This document shows, in pieces, positions 43,140 through 51,581 of a stretch of 64,000 nt of DNA. Within the stretch, counting starts at the first letter, position 1. Each line of letters starts with the position of its first letter. The position numbers and the translations under genes were made by a program. Origin of the DNA: a virus; the IMG/VR virus record IMGVR_UViG_3300009147_000001, positions 46,164 through 110,163 of that record, one strand, 5' to 3'. Under the pieces are notes generated by a model. It saw only the letters and a list, made by a program, of their open reading frames with translations, was not told the DNA's origin and searched no databases.

Positions 43140-43319
43140 GTGGAATACGAAAAGCACCGTAATGCTCAGGTTGACAGTAATGGTAATAACACCAAGTTTG
43201 CCGCCAAAAAGCGTAAGCGCCGTCGCCGTACCACACTCACCCCGGAGGCCATCTCGCGGCTATCCAACCGTGGTCCTGATCTTGACTCGCGCACTGCTGG
43301 CACCTCGTTCATTTGGTGA
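43140..43319 (+). CDS. Small basic protein, unknown
   Basis: A 59-residue frame from GTG after AAAGGATAAAACGAC. It contains FAAKKRKRRRRTTLTPEAIS, a very basic stretch that would bind nucleic acid, then a short acidic/Ser-rich tail. Last gene before a 1.1-kb gap. Confidence 0.55.
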   Translation: MEYEKHRNAQVDSNGNNTKFAAKKRKRRRRTTLTPEAISRLSNRGPDLDSRTAGTSFIW

Positions 43320-44391
43320 CAGATTACCGTCATAAGCTGCTGACAAGATCGTGATGCATCAACCAACACTGATAAAGAATCCTATTAGTTGGGAGTAAAA
43401 ACAAATAAAAACAGGGGACAAATCACCCAAAACCGGGACAAGCGTGGACTTTGTTGCTCATGATCTTTTTGGGTACTCTTCCAGGAGCGCGATATTCCTG
43501 TGAGAACAAAACCGACATCTCGGTCTTTTTGATTTCGAGAATCAGTCCAAAACGGACAAATCGTCTCGTAAGGGATGTTAATTCGTAGGCGAGAAAACGC
43601 GTACCTTCGTCCAAAGCAGGGGAACAGACTCTTTCAGAATATGATGGTTTGTCCTGTGACGCACTTCACAAGATCACAAGCCATCCAGGAATCGGGACAA
43701 TTCGGACATTCTAGACATTTCACCCGATATCTAGACAAACCACCACGAAAGCCACGTAAAACATCACCCTCCCCTAACAACCCCGCCCCCCTCACCACGA
43801 AAAGGTCCGCAGATCCACATATCCGCAACTAAGGGTAACTAAAGTCCTATTTAAATAGGGACAAAATAGGACATACTAGGCGTGGGAGCGCTTCCAATGA
43901 CAGTTTATTGACTGACGGATTAGCTTCTTATCCGATAATATTCGCTGTCTACTCATCCGTTCGTACTAAGCATACCTACCCGAAAGTGAGTGGATCTCTC
44001 CTGTTGGATGAATAGATCACCTACTCTTGCCGTTTATCCGCTAACACATTAATTGTCAACACATCCAAATCAGACCCCACATGCAGCTCATCCCTCACAA
44101 TCCATTCACTACAATAAGTACTGTTTATTTTTAAACACCAACATCATCCGTTCGGAGGATGTCAAGATACTTAAGATAACGTTTATTCCCTGACACATTG
44201 ACCGTTCCCTATTAACTTGTCGATCCCTATCAATTTCCACCTGCGGCGCGCGGTGCCTGCCTGTGGGGGTCTGTCATGTCCCGCAGGGCCTCATGGATAG
44301 ACTTATATCGAACTAACCGTGCGTTCGTTGGGCCAGAGCCTGATGGCACCCAACCTCGTTTTTCCTTTTCTCACTGAGTCCTGTTTGGTCA
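43320..44391. other. Gene-free 1.1-kb region between blocks
   Basis: No supported frame on either strand. It is AT-rich in places and holds a CTATTTAAATAG palindrome near 43845-43860, repeated GTTTATT-type and TTATCCG words (43900-44200), and a GC-rich stretch near 44245-44290. The last GGACA words occur before 43880. A replication origin or control region is possible, but no iteron set or origin class is recognised. Confidence 0.45.
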
Positions 44392-44420
44392 TTGACACAA
44401 TAGTTGTTTTCTGCTAGGCT
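44392..44420 (+). promoter_or_regulatory. Strong sigma-70-like promoter for a leaderless mRNA
   Basis: TTGACA at 44392-44397, a 17-nt spacer, and TAGGCT at 44415-44420. The ATG of the next gene is at 44427, where transcription should begin, so the message would have no leader, as is common in actinobacteria. Confidence 0.7.
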
Positions 44421-44426
44421 CAACGG

Positions 44427-45323
44427 ATGGCCATCAAACGAGTCGATGACATTCTCATCATTCTCAACGCAAACCTGATGTGGGACAGTCGAGTCATGGA
44501 TTTGCCCATTGAGGCAAGTATGGAAACAGCAATATGGCTAGATGCGCTATACACCAAGACCTTACTAGACAGTGACGCCAACCCAGACTTTTTGAATTCA
44601 GACCAATTAACCAAGAGTCAACAGCGTAAACTTAACTGGGTGACTCAAGCGCAAAGCTCGCACATTGGCCTCAATAGTGGCGAGGTGCGCGCCTGGTACG
44701 CGTGTTTGCGTACGTACAAACAACCACTTGTTAGTACCGACAAAAGGCTCACCGAGACTGGCTTAGCGGTGGCTGAGCAGATTTATGACATTTTGAGCAC
44801 AGCGCGGCAAAAGGATAAGGCCATTGTTGACCCTAAGCAGTGGACCCAAGCCGACCAAGCAATTCTTCGCGGCCGGCTCACCTGGCGTCAGGTGGGATTG
44901 CTGGCCATTATTTATGCCGCGCTCGATGAGGCCATTGCGCGCTACGATGCCGATACTCCCGCGTTGCCCACTCCCGAGCGCACCGCAGGAGCGGATTTGA
45001 CTTTGGCGGTAACGACACGTATTCGCACCGAATCCCCGATGGCGTACTTATCCGGTGATATCAACAATTACGCCGAAACCGTGCATGCCATTGCTTATGT
45101 GCTAAATGCCAAGACCCCGGACAATCCAGACATTACCGCCTTTGTCCCGATGAGCAGCTTGGGGGGTAAAGGCAGAACGGACACGGCTGAGTTGGCGAAA
45201 TTGGGCCTCATTGACATACGTACCGTGCACGATGGCTCCCGAGGCCGGCCCAAGGTTGGCATTTCGCCCACCCGGTGGGGCACGTTGTTGCTGCGTGAAC
45301 TCACACTTCGGCACTTGATCTGA
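44427..45323 (+). CDS. Protein of unknown function from a leaderless message
   Basis: A 298-residue protein. The N-terminal 100 residues are helical (VDDILIILNANLMWDSRVMD, SMETAIWLDALYTKTLLD). The C-terminal 70 residues (SSLGGKGRTDTAELAKLGLI, SRGRPKVGISPTRWGTLLLR) look like a winged-helix or similar DNA-binding module with a basic wing. GC content and codon choice are higher than in the flanking small genes, suggesting separate origin. A regulator or replication-linked role is inferred only. Confidence 0.65.
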   Translation: MAIKRVDDILIILNANLMWDSRVMDLPIEASMETAIWLDALYTKTLLDSDANPDFLNSDQLTKSQQRKLNWVTQAQSSHIGLNSGEVRAWYACLRTYKQPLVSTDKRLTETGLAVAEQIYDILSTARQKDKAIVDPKQWTQADQAILRGRLTWRQVGLLAIIYAALDEAIARYDADTPALPTPERTAGADLTLAVTTRIRTESPMAYLSGDINNYAETVHAIAYVLNAKTPDNPDITAFVPMSSLGGKGRTDTAELAKLGLIDIRTVHDGSRGRPKVGISPTRWGTLLLRELTLRHLI

Positions 45324-45394
45324 GCTATCCAACCCAGCACAGCAGAAAAAATCTTGAAAAATGCTGCACCAGTGGGACTAGCAGGCCCTACGGG

Positions 45395-45405
45395 TGTGTT
45401 ATAGT
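45395..45405 (+). promoter_or_regulatory. Extended -10 promoter
   Basis: TGT followed by TATAGT (45400-45405) forms an extended -10 box without a clear -35. The next gene starts about 60 nt downstream. Confidence 0.5.
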
Positions 45406-45465
45406 AGGTGTACCGGCAACACCGCCGTACACCAAGGTTTCCAAACCGAAAGGGACACACCGACC

Positions 45466-46194
45466 ATGACTACCAGCACCGACCCGGGCGTGGACATCTT
45501 TGCCGAGTTGCCAACGATGGACTCGCCGGCAACCACGACCACGACCGAAACCACCACGGACACGAACACTGACACGGACACGAACACTGACACTGACAAC
45601 GCTGAGCAGGTAGAAATCGACAACCGCGTCATTCTTGACGAGGCACCCGACGGTACCGTGTCCGTCACCGAGTTCGCTCAGCTCATGACCAGGGAGGCTT
45701 TCCTGGCCGTACATAACGCTGGCGGCGAGTTCACTGGCCGCGAGATGGTCTTGCCTCAGGACGTCTACCAGGCGGTTCGGGCCAAGAACAACCCGGTTCC
45801 GCATGTTTTGGTGGCAAATCCTGACTCGGACAAGGCACCTCGTATTTACATTCTGCTCGACCAGGCTCGGTCGGTTTGGGCCGACCGGGTAGCCCGTAAT
45901 GCCTCCCGGGGCACCGGAGTAACCACCACGTCCAAGCGTGACCTTGACGAGCTGCGTGAGCTGTTCCCGAAGGCACTGGCCAAGCGGTTCTACGCCACCG
46001 AGCGCGCGGAGCTGTGGGCGGCTCGACGCGATCAGGCGGTCGCGCTGACCGACAAGTACGTGACCTGGCTGGGCGAGCACGGCACCTCCGACGAGGATAT
46101 CGAGGCCATTCGGGCGCAGGCCTGGACTGCCTACACGGCCGAGCGCGAGGCTACCGCAGCCAAGCGTAAGCGCACCACGGACTCATCCGAGTAA
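45466..46194 (+). CDS. Acidic protein with Thr/Asp repeat, unknown
   Basis: A 242-residue protein. Residues 20-45 are low-complexity Thr/Asp/Asn repeats (TDTNTDTDTNTDTD). Residues 60-150 form an alpha/beta region (SVTEFAQLMTREAFLAVHNA, EMVLPQDVYQAVRAKNNPVP), and the last 90 residues are helical and charged. ATG at 45466 follows AAAGGGACAC. High GC third positions match its upstream neighbour. Function unknown. Confidence 0.65.
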   Translation: MTTSTDPGVDIFAELPTMDSPATTTTTETTTDTNTDTDTNTDTDNAEQVEIDNRVILDEAPDGTVSVTEFAQLMTREAFLAVHNAGGEFTGREMVLPQDVYQAVRAKNNPVPHVLVANPDSDKAPRIYILLDQARSVWADRVARNASRGTGVTTTSKRDLDELRELFPKALAKRFYATERAELWAARRDQAVALTDKYVTWLGEHGTSDEDIEAIRAQAWTAYTAEREATAAKRKRTTDSSE

Positions 46195-46579
46195 CAAGCC
46201 ATTCCATGATGGTCTTTGGTGATAGCCAGTAGCAATACTGGCTATTGCCATGGATAATCACCGAAGATTAAACAAAAAGGACGATAAACATTGGAAGTAT
46301 AACTGTCGCTCTTAACAGTATAGCGGCAGCTTAGGTGGAGGTGTACAATACAGGCAAAGACCTCCTCCATACAACAAAAAGTATACTATGTATTAAGTCG
46401 GTGCAGCGTTTTACGCTACATCGGTCGGATGTGGGACAAAAGGTATTCTAGAGTACTGACAAAACCCACACATCATATAAAACGGAATAAGTCATACGCG
46501 AGCCACGCGTTTCCCTGGCCAATCCACGAGGATAGACAACAATTGTTGTCTATCCTCTTGTGGTATGAATAAAGGATAA
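46195..46579 (+). other. Gene-free stretch with hairpins
   Basis: A family C-like hairpin lies at 46206-46262 (GATAGCCAGTA-GCAA-TACTGGCTATT). A second strong hairpin at 46532-46561 (GAGGATAGACAAC/GTTGTCTATCCTC) sits just before the next gene. Between them is AT-rich sequence without a supported frame. Confidence 0.5.
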
Positions 46580-47068
46580 ATGAAATCAATTCGAGAAAAG
46601 GATGCAAAAGTGACACATCAGAGTAACATTGATAGCCTAATCGAGTTCGTTCAACTCATGGACGACATGGAGGCATCCCTAGCCATCGTTCGTCCGTATG
46701 TCGAACAGTTCAGTACTCTCCAGAAGGACGGGTATAGCATGAGTTCGATGTATGCAAACATACAGCGAAACGTCACGTCTATGAGCGATACCGTGCACGG
46801 CGTGCTGCGGCGGGCGGTCCGGGATCAGGCTGCCCAGCAACGAGAGCACGAGGAGCTCGACTCTCATGATCAAATTGGTGGACATCGAGTGCTTATCGAT
46901 GATGTATGGGGTGGCAACGACGACGAAGACAATGATGCCTATATGTACGGTAATGATCCCGAGGATTGTGTACCAGAGTCAGATGTTGTCGATGGTGATG
47001 ACGAGGATGAACACGGCAATACACTATCCGTTCGTCAGCTCACCGAGGAAAATACCAAGGAAACATGA
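46580..47068 (+). CDS. Acidic protein, unknown
   Basis: A 162-residue protein. Residues 1-100 are helical (IDSLIEFVQLMDDMEASLAI, VTSMSDTVHGVLRRAVRDQA); residues 105-160 are Asp/Glu-rich and probably disordered. A GTG ten codons downstream is an alternative start. Overlaps the next gene by 4 nt. Confidence 0.6.
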   Translation: MKSIREKDAKVTHQSNIDSLIEFVQLMDDMEASLAIVRPYVEQFSTLQKDGYSMSSMYANIQRNVTSMSDTVHGVLRRAVRDQAAQQREHEELDSHDQIGGHRVLIDDVWGGNDDEDNDAYMYGNDPEDCVPESDVVDGDDEDEHGNTLSVRQLTEENTKET

Positions 47069-47286
47069 TGGCCCTTGATGAATACGTAAAAGAGGTCATT
47101 GTCGAGGTTTTGTGCGATCTGGCACTGGCTGATCATCTTAGTGATGTGCGTCATGCGGAGCGCGGGCTGTGGGACCTGCTGGGCATACGTCATCCAATCT
47201 ATGATCACGATAGTGCCTGGCAGAATACTAAGGCCACCCTGACTCGGGCAGGCATTGCCCTGCCCGACTATCTGTCCGAGGATTGA
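47065..47286 (+). CDS. Small helical protein, unknown
   Basis: A 73-residue protein (YVKEVIVEVLCDLALADHLS, AERGLWDLLGIRHPIYDHDS). Starts at overlapping ATGATG. A family C structure follows its stop. Confidence 0.6.
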   Translation: MMALDEYVKEVIVEVLCDLALADHLSDVRHAERGLWDLLGIRHPIYDHDSAWQNTKATLTRAGIALPDYLSED

Positions 47287-47336
47287 TAGTTTTTAGTGGT
47301 AGGCATTCGACGGAATGCCTATCGCCATGAATTATC
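47285..47336 (+). repeat. Family C intergenic stem-loop
   Basis: Outer GATAGTT/AATTATC, internal loop TTT/ATG, inner stem AGTGGTAGGCATTC-GACG-GAATGCCTATCGCC. Its outer parts are nearly identical to the 48857 copy. Confidence 0.65.
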
Positions 47337-47357
47337 AACGAGCAAAAGGACACAATT

Positions 47358-47657
47358 ATGAGACTCAGTAGACCATGTTATGATAAGTACCATCGCTGCC
47401 CAGGTTGGGTCGGTGGTGGTGGTAAGTACGCCAAAACAACCAGATGCAATAACGGCAGGATTATGGTAAACTACGATAACAATTGGTGGCGTTGGGCGGT
47501 TCACCGCTGCAATACCTGTGATGTTGTCGTATTCCCGTACTATGCACATTGGCTGGACCCCACCTGGTTGTGGTATGAGCTGAAGTGGTTTCTGCGCAAT
47601 CCTTCAGATAGATTGTACAGCATGAAACTACGCATCATGGGATGGTTTATCCGATGA
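47358..47657 (+). CDS. Small Cys/Trp-rich protein, unknown
   Basis: A 99-residue protein. CYDKYHRCPGWVGGGGKYAK and VHRCNTCDVVVFPYYAH give a zinc-ribbon-like C-x(5-6)-C ... C-x2-C; the C-terminus is basic and aromatic (WLWYELKWFLRNP). Overlaps the next gene by 4 nt. Confidence 0.6.
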   Translation: MRLSRPCYDKYHRCPGWVGGGGKYAKTTRCNNGRIMVNYDNNWWRWAVHRCNTCDVVVFPYYAHWLDPTWLWYELKWFLRNPSDRLYSMKLRIMGWFIR

Positions 47658-47965
47658 TAACCATAACACCAGGAGCAATTCGAGTCTCGACGGTCCGAAC
47701 CATTCATGATCTCGATGAGGTCAAGGTCTGGGAAATAGACTTACACTCGAAATATGCCGAAGTGGTATTGTATAGTGGAAATGCCGTCGGCCTGGGTGCC
47801 AATGACCATACGCTCAATACAGATACTGATAGGGAAAATTCGCTTACGTGGATTCAATTGCCGATACCTGACGATTGGACGCTCATTGCCATATGTTCCC
47901 GGTATACCTGTCGAGTTGCCGCTTGGTTGGAAAAAGAGGGAAAAATTAAGATAGAACTGGAGTAA
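47654..47965 (+). CDS. Small beta-rich protein, unknown
   Basis: A 103-residue protein (ITITPGAIRVSTVRTIHDLD, WIQLPIPDDWTLIAICSRYT). ATG at 47654 overlaps the upstream stop (ATGA). No family recognised. Confidence 0.58.
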   Translation: MITITPGAIRVSTVRTIHDLDEVKVWEIDLHSKYAEVVLYSGNAVGLGANDHTLNTDTDRENSLTWIQLPIPDDWTLIAICSRYTCRVAAWLEKEGKIKIELE

Positions 47966-47970
47966 GCTAA

Positions 47971-48207
47971 ATGCCAATTCTGAATAATAAATATGATCAT
48001 GTCAAGGTCTATCGACCCAGTGGTACCAAGTATGCCGTTGGGGTAAGTAAGGATGTCGATGACCTGTACGTGGCAATTGGGTTCGCTAAGGAATCCTTTC
48101 TCGCCGAGTTCGGTCGGTACCCACAGATGAATAAAACAGTCATTGAGATAATAATTACTGATAAGAGTATCATGGCACTCATCTACGAAATACCGTGGGA
48201 TGAGTGA
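47971..48207 (+). CDS. Small protein, unknown
   Basis: A 78-residue alpha/beta protein (YDHVKVYRPSGTKYAVGVSK, ESFLAEFGRYPQMNKTVIEI). Its stop overlaps the next ATG. Confidence 0.58.
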   Translation: MPILNNKYDHVKVYRPSGTKYAVGVSKDVDDLYVAIGFAKESFLAEFGRYPQMNKTVIEIIITDKSIMALIYEIPWDE

Positions 48208-48356
48208 TGCTGCGCTATCTTAGTGTCATGGGTATTATTCTGGCTACCGTGGGTGGCATCACCATTGTCATCAGTGTGGACCAATTCTGGCGTGGCTGTA
48301 TCGTCTATGGTGTCGGCGCGCTGACGATGGTGGTCGTAGAATGGATGGATGATTAG
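48207..48356 (+). CDS. Small two-helix membrane protein
   Basis: A 49-residue frame with two hydrophobic segments (YLSVMGIILATVGGITIVIS and CIVYGVGALTMVVVEW). The TGATG overlap supports translation. Confidence 0.55.
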   Translation: MLRYLSVMGIILATVGGITIVISVDQFWRGCIVYGVGALTMVVVEWMDD

Positions 48357-48358
48357 CT

Positions 48359-48511
48359 GTGTTCTTCTCGATGTCCCAGACGGTAACTGACGGGAATTTA
48401 CAATGGCAAAATAAACATTGCCCTGCGCTATGCAGGTCCCATAATGGATTATTTGCCATTCTCGTGGGTGTTCATGGACGGTACCTTCAGCAGAGACTGG
48501 ATAATCAATAA
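48359..48511 (+). CDS. Small protein, uncertain
   Basis: A 50-residue frame from GTG 2 nt after the preceding stop; its stop overlaps the next ATG (TAATG). Sequence (VFFSMSQTVTDGNLQWQNKH ...) is not recognised. Coding status rests on gene packing. Confidence 0.4.
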   Translation: MFFSMSQTVTDGNLQWQNKHCPALCRSHNGLFAILVGVHGRYLQQRLDNQ

Positions 48512-48618
48512 TGTTCATAGTTTATGTTCTCAGTCTCGGCCTAGTGCTCTGGCTGTGGGTGTTGACCGCCTTAGCCGCAGTGTTCCACATTCTGGCCCGA
48601 GCAATTCTTCACACCTGA
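48511..48618 (+). CDS. Single-helix membrane peptide
   Basis: A 35-residue frame, almost entirely one hydrophobic helix (MFIVYVLSLGLVLWLWVLTA ...), starting in a TAATG overlap. One of at least eight one-helix proteins in this block. Confidence 0.5.
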   Translation: MFIVYVLSLGLVLWLWVLTALAAVFHILARAILHT

Positions 48619-48633
48619 AATGGACAACCAAAA

Positions 48634-48858
48634 ATGGACACTTGGTATGAAGTCGAGCACTACCTCGAAGATTTCGGCGAGTGGTGGATCGACAATGATC
48701 CACAATTCAACCCCGCGCACCCACGCTGGCCCAGTGAGCAGTCGGCTATCCAGCGGGCAAATCAGATTTTCCGGATGCTTGGCCATAACACTAAGGTGAT
48801 AAAGGTCGAGCAAAAGAGAACGACTGTTTACGACATCGTGCGTGATGGTTTTAAATGA
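48634..48858 (+). CDS. Small acidic protein, unknown
   Basis: A 74-residue protein (DTWYEVEHYLEDFGEWWIDND, EQSAIQRANQIFRMLGHNTK). ATG after AATGGACAACCAAAA. A family C structure overlaps its stop. Confidence 0.58.
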   Translation: MDTWYEVEHYLEDFGEWWIDNDPQFNPAHPRWPSEQSAIQRANQIFRMLGHNTKVIKVEQKRTTVYDIVRDGFK

Positions 48859-48908
48859 TAGTTTTTAGTGATGGACATTCAATCGAATGTCTATCGCTAT
48901 GAATTATC
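48857..48908 (+). repeat. Family C intergenic stem-loop
   Basis: Outer GATAGTT/AATTATC, inner 14-bp stem AGTGATGGACATTC-AATC-GAATGTCTATCGCT with GU-tolerant pairing. Compared with the 47285 copy the stem bases differ but pairing is kept. Confidence 0.65.
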
Positions 48909-48925
48909 AACGATGGGACTGCTAT

Positions 48926-49126
48926 ATGTGTGATAAGGATGTACTAGAATACCTAATAAGTCAAGCCGAGGAATATCAGGCTCGGGCGCATAAAGCGGAG
49001 TTGGCCTTAGCCAATCAGACGCATGAAGTAGAATTGGCCTTAGCCGTCCGGCCGTCGTTGTGGGAAATCTTTTTGTTGGGTACCCTTGTCGGATTCATGA
49101 TTGCCATAGCAGTGTTGACATGGTAA
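48926..49126 (+). CDS. Membrane-anchored coiled-coil protein
   Basis: About 66 residues: an N-terminal heptad region (VLEYLISQAEEYQARAHKAE, with an imperfect duplicate of E-L-A-L-A) and a C-terminal helix (WEIFLLGTLVGFMIAIAVLT). The start at 48926 is preferred because upstream codons overlap the family C structure. Confidence 0.52.
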   Translation: MCDKDVLEYLISQAEEYQARAHKAELALANQTHEVELALAVRPSLWEIFLLGTLVGFMIAIAVLTW

Positions 49127-49569
49127 CCTCACTAGGGTTTAGCGGCACTCGGGCAGACCTTACCTACCACCAAAAATTACACATTATCAATGAGTTGGAA
49201 AAAATTTATCGCCGATGGATACTTTATTCTAGTCCATCCGAATTCCACCATGGTGATTGCGTCGGTGCTGATGATTATGCAGCAAAGATTGCGAGTACGT
49301 TAAACTTTGTCATCATTGCCCATCCATCACGTCTAGAAAACTACCGAGCCTACAGTACAATTAATGACCATGTTTATCTGCCAAAAGAGCCAATTGCGCG
49401 TAACCATGACATTGTTGATGCTTCCACTATTTTACTTGCTGCTCCCCATACCGCAACGGAACAGGTAAGATCGGGTACTTGGGCCACTATTCGGTACGCC
49501 CGACAGTTGGCCCGAGAGATTCACATTATAAACCCTGATGGGTCGATAGTGAGGGAGAATGGGCGATGA
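49120..49569 (+). CDS. SLOG-like nucleotide-binding protein
   Basis: A 149-residue protein. LGFSGTRADLT, FHHGDCVGADDYAAKIAS, FVIIAHPS and VRSGTWATIRYARQ match the Rossmann-like SLOG/DUF2493-type pattern (G-x-[ST]-G-T-R ... H-G-x-C-x-G-A-D ... H-P ... G-[ST]-x-x-T-x-x-x-A). Such proteins bind nucleotide-derived ligands and occur in phages and defence loci as sensors. The start overlaps the preceding gene by 7 nt. Confidence 0.75.
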   Translation: MVTSLGFSGTRADLTYHQKLHIINELEKIYRRWILYSSPSEFHHGDCVGADDYAAKIASTLNFVIIAHPSRLENYRAYSTINDHVYLPKEPIARNHDIVDASTILLAAPHTATEQVRSGTWATIRYARQLAREIHIINPDGSIVRENGR

Positions 49570-49760
49570 CCAACACCGTTGATTACGTGTTCGAGGATGT
49601 CGATGATCAGGGACGCCCCGCTATTGTCAGGTATACCGTGCCTGATGATGTAGTACCCACCACAACCGAGGAGATCGAGGCTGCCGCGATAGCGGTTGCC
49701 TGGCAGTCACTCGGTGAGTATGATAGATCGACGACCAGTGAACAGACAAAAGGGACATAA
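49566..49760 (+). CDS. Small acidic protein, unknown
   Basis: A 64-residue protein (VDYVFEDVDDQGRPAIVRYT, EEIEAAAIAVAWQSLGEYD). Overlaps both neighbours (4 nt and 1 nt). Confidence 0.58.
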   Translation: MTNTVDYVFEDVDDQGRPAIVRYTVPDDVVPTTTEEIEAAAIAVAWQSLGEYDRSTTSEQTKGT

Positions 49761-49843
49761 TGGTTGATAATATAGCACAAGGACTGTGTATCCTCGGATT
49801 AGTATTGATTGTCATCGGCGTTATCACAATGCGACGTGATTGA
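49760..49843 (+). CDS. Single-helix membrane peptide
   Basis: A 27-residue frame dominated by one hydrophobic helix (GLCILGLVLIVIGVITMRRD). Start and stop overlap neighbours by one base each. Confidence 0.5.
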   Translation: MVDNIAQGLCILGLVLIVIGVITMRRD

Positions 49844-49950
49844 TGAGCAATCGGTGGCTTATTATTACTATATTATTGTGGACACCGACTATTCTCTCCA
49901 TTACGTTTGTCTTGGGCGGACTACTAGGAGTATTTCTGAGGAATAGATAA
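49843..49950 (+). CDS. Single-helix membrane peptide
   Basis: A 35-residue frame with one long hydrophobic helix (WLIITILLWTPTILSITFVL) ending FLRNR. One-base overlaps at both ends. Confidence 0.5.
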   Translation: MSNRWLIITILLWTPTILSITFVLGGLLGVFLRNR

Positions 49951-50438
49951 TGGAAACTGACATCACCAGAGACATACTTTTGACTGCACTACCACATAAG
50001 AGCAAGAAAGATATTATCGTCGGTGAAACGGTGTGGCTTATCTCTAGCGTGGACTGTATTTTCTTCGTTTCCCAATTGGCATCTTCTACTAATCCACTCC
50101 GAAAATATACGGTATGGCGCTATAACAATGGAGAGACGACCCAATTGAGCAAGGATAAACAGTACTCTCATCGGTCAGGTGTGCACCGTCGGTGCAGAAC
50201 GGAATACACCAAGATGAGCGGGATGGATAGTTACGGGGGAACATCACTGCTTGATCTAGAAAGTGGTACTGACGCTAAAGCAAAGATTATTGAATTGGAA
50301 GCAACGATTGCTTTCATTCGTCACAATGTATTGCTCCTCACCGATCAGCCATATATCCCAAACATGCAAGCTTTCCGAAATGCACTGTTTCCTAACAAAG
50401 AAGATCTAAGAAACGCGAGTTTAAAACATGACATTTAA
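49950..50438 (+). CDS. Protein of unknown function
   Basis: A 162-residue protein. The N-terminal 70 residues look beta-rich (IIVGETVWLISSVDCIFFVS), the C-terminal half helical (AKAKIIELEATIAFIRHNVL). Overlaps the next gene by 11 nt. Confidence 0.58.
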   Translation: METDITRDILLTALPHKSKKDIIVGETVWLISSVDCIFFVSQLASSTNPLRKYTVWRYNNGETTQLSKDKQYSHRSGVHRRCRTEYTKMSGMDSYGGTSLLDLESGTDAKAKIIELEATIAFIRHNVLLLTDQPYIPNMQAFRNALFPNKEDLRNASLKHDI

Positions 50439-50880
50439 CTGGAAATTCTGGCAACGTACACCCAAGAAATCCACGGAGTCAGTAACAACACCTGGACCAT
50501 TGACTCCTCTTCAGATACGTAAACTGTGGACTGCGGCGCTACGGTCAGGTCAATATCGCAAGGGTACCGGCAGGCTGAAAAGGCTGGATGGTAGCTATTG
50601 CTGCCTCGGTGTGTTGTGTGAACTAGCCGTCGCGCATGGAATTATTCGTCCGCCACGTCTTGACGGTGATTGTTACACGTACGATCCTGACAACAAATGG
50701 GCAGTACTGCCGACTATAGTGGCCAACTGGGCGGGACTATCACCAGCAAATCCCGTTGTCTACTATATAAGTCCGTATAGTGGCGTTAGTCAACGTCACG
50801 ATTTGGCGTTTATCAATGACTACACCGACTCAACGTTCCCCGAGATTGCTGACATGATTGATCGGGAGTTCAACACATGA
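50428..50880 (+). CDS. Widespread phage protein of the YCCLGVLC type
   Basis: A 150-residue protein. IRKLWTAALRSGQYRKGTG, DGSYCCLGVLCELAVAHGI and LAFINDYTDSTFPEIADMI are hallmarks of a common phage protein family of unknown role (L-x-S-G-x-Y-x-Q ... x-C-C-L-G-V-L). Basic N-terminus. Overlaps the next gene by 4 nt. Confidence 0.72.
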   Translation: MTFNWKFWQRTPKKSTESVTTPGPLTPLQIRKLWTAALRSGQYRKGTGRLKRLDGSYCCLGVLCELAVAHGIIRPPRLDGDCYTYDPDNKWAVLPTIVANWAGLSPANPVVYYISPYSGVSQRHDLAFINDYTDSTFPEIADMIDREFNT

Positions 50881-51224
50881 GACTGGGCACGTGGCGCATT
50901 CGCCGTCATCATCGAGCCATCGTTAAGCAATTCGGCCCCCATGTCATGGATGAGAATGATCAAAATGCACGTTATGTGCGTGACGGTGCGCCAGACTGTT
51001 TGGTGGGGCACATCCTCTATCGAGCTGGTTGGACCATCGATGAACTCAAAAGCGTGGACAATGTGTGGGATAGCACAGTACCGGTGAATATTAGTTTCGA
51101 GGATCCTGACCTGCACCATAAGAACCACTTGTTTTTGCATCGGGTCACCTTAGCCGGTCGAAAAATGTTGGCCAAAGCTCAAGAACGTCAAGATGAAGGC
51201 ATGGCCTGGAAATACTGTATCTGA
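50877..51224 (+). CDS. Small protein with D-C-L-V-G-H motif, unknown
   Basis: A 115-residue protein. APDCLVGHILYRAGWTIDEL resembles DDCILGQLWHYYHAG of the 53080 gene and the CCLGVL segment of its upstream neighbour, so the three may be distant relatives. The rest is polar and helical. Confidence 0.58.
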   Translation: MRLGTWRIRRHHRAIVKQFGPHVMDENDQNARYVRDGAPDCLVGHILYRAGWTIDELKSVDNVWDSTVPVNISFEDPDLHHKNHLFLHRVTLAGRKMLAKAQERQDEGMAWKYCI

Positions 51225-51251
51225 TAATATTGATTGATTGAGAGTTTAATA

Positions 51252-51563
51252 ATGGGTGATAGAGGTAATATCTATGTCCATGAGGGTGATGAACCTGGGG
51301 TGTACTTGTATACCCATTGGGGTGCATCACGTCTGGATGAGCGATTGCGTACTGCCCTCACTCGTGGGCAAACGCGCTGGGATGATACACCATATCTGAC
51401 CAGAATCATCTTTTCCGAGATGATCCGCGATGATGTCGACGGACTAACGGGCTATGGTATCAGTACTCAGTTAACTAAGGGAAGAGTAGTTATTGATATA
51501 GATACTGCTCGGCAGTGTGTCAACGGGCATGTGTCGTTTGTTAACTATATAGGTAGCGAATGA
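51252..51563 (+). CDS. Phage protein of the MGDRGN type
   Basis: A 103-residue protein from ATG at 51252. MGDRGNIYVHEGDEPGVYLY, THWGASRLDERLRTALTR, YLTRIIFSEMI and GYGIST define a common family in actinophages and other phages. Function unknown. Confidence 0.72.
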   Translation: MGDRGNIYVHEGDEPGVYLYTHWGASRLDERLRTALTRGQTRWDDTPYLTRIIFSEMIRDDVDGLTGYGISTQLTKGRVVIDIDTARQCVNGHVSFVNYIGSE

Positions 51564-51581
51564 ACAAAGGACAGGAGTGGT

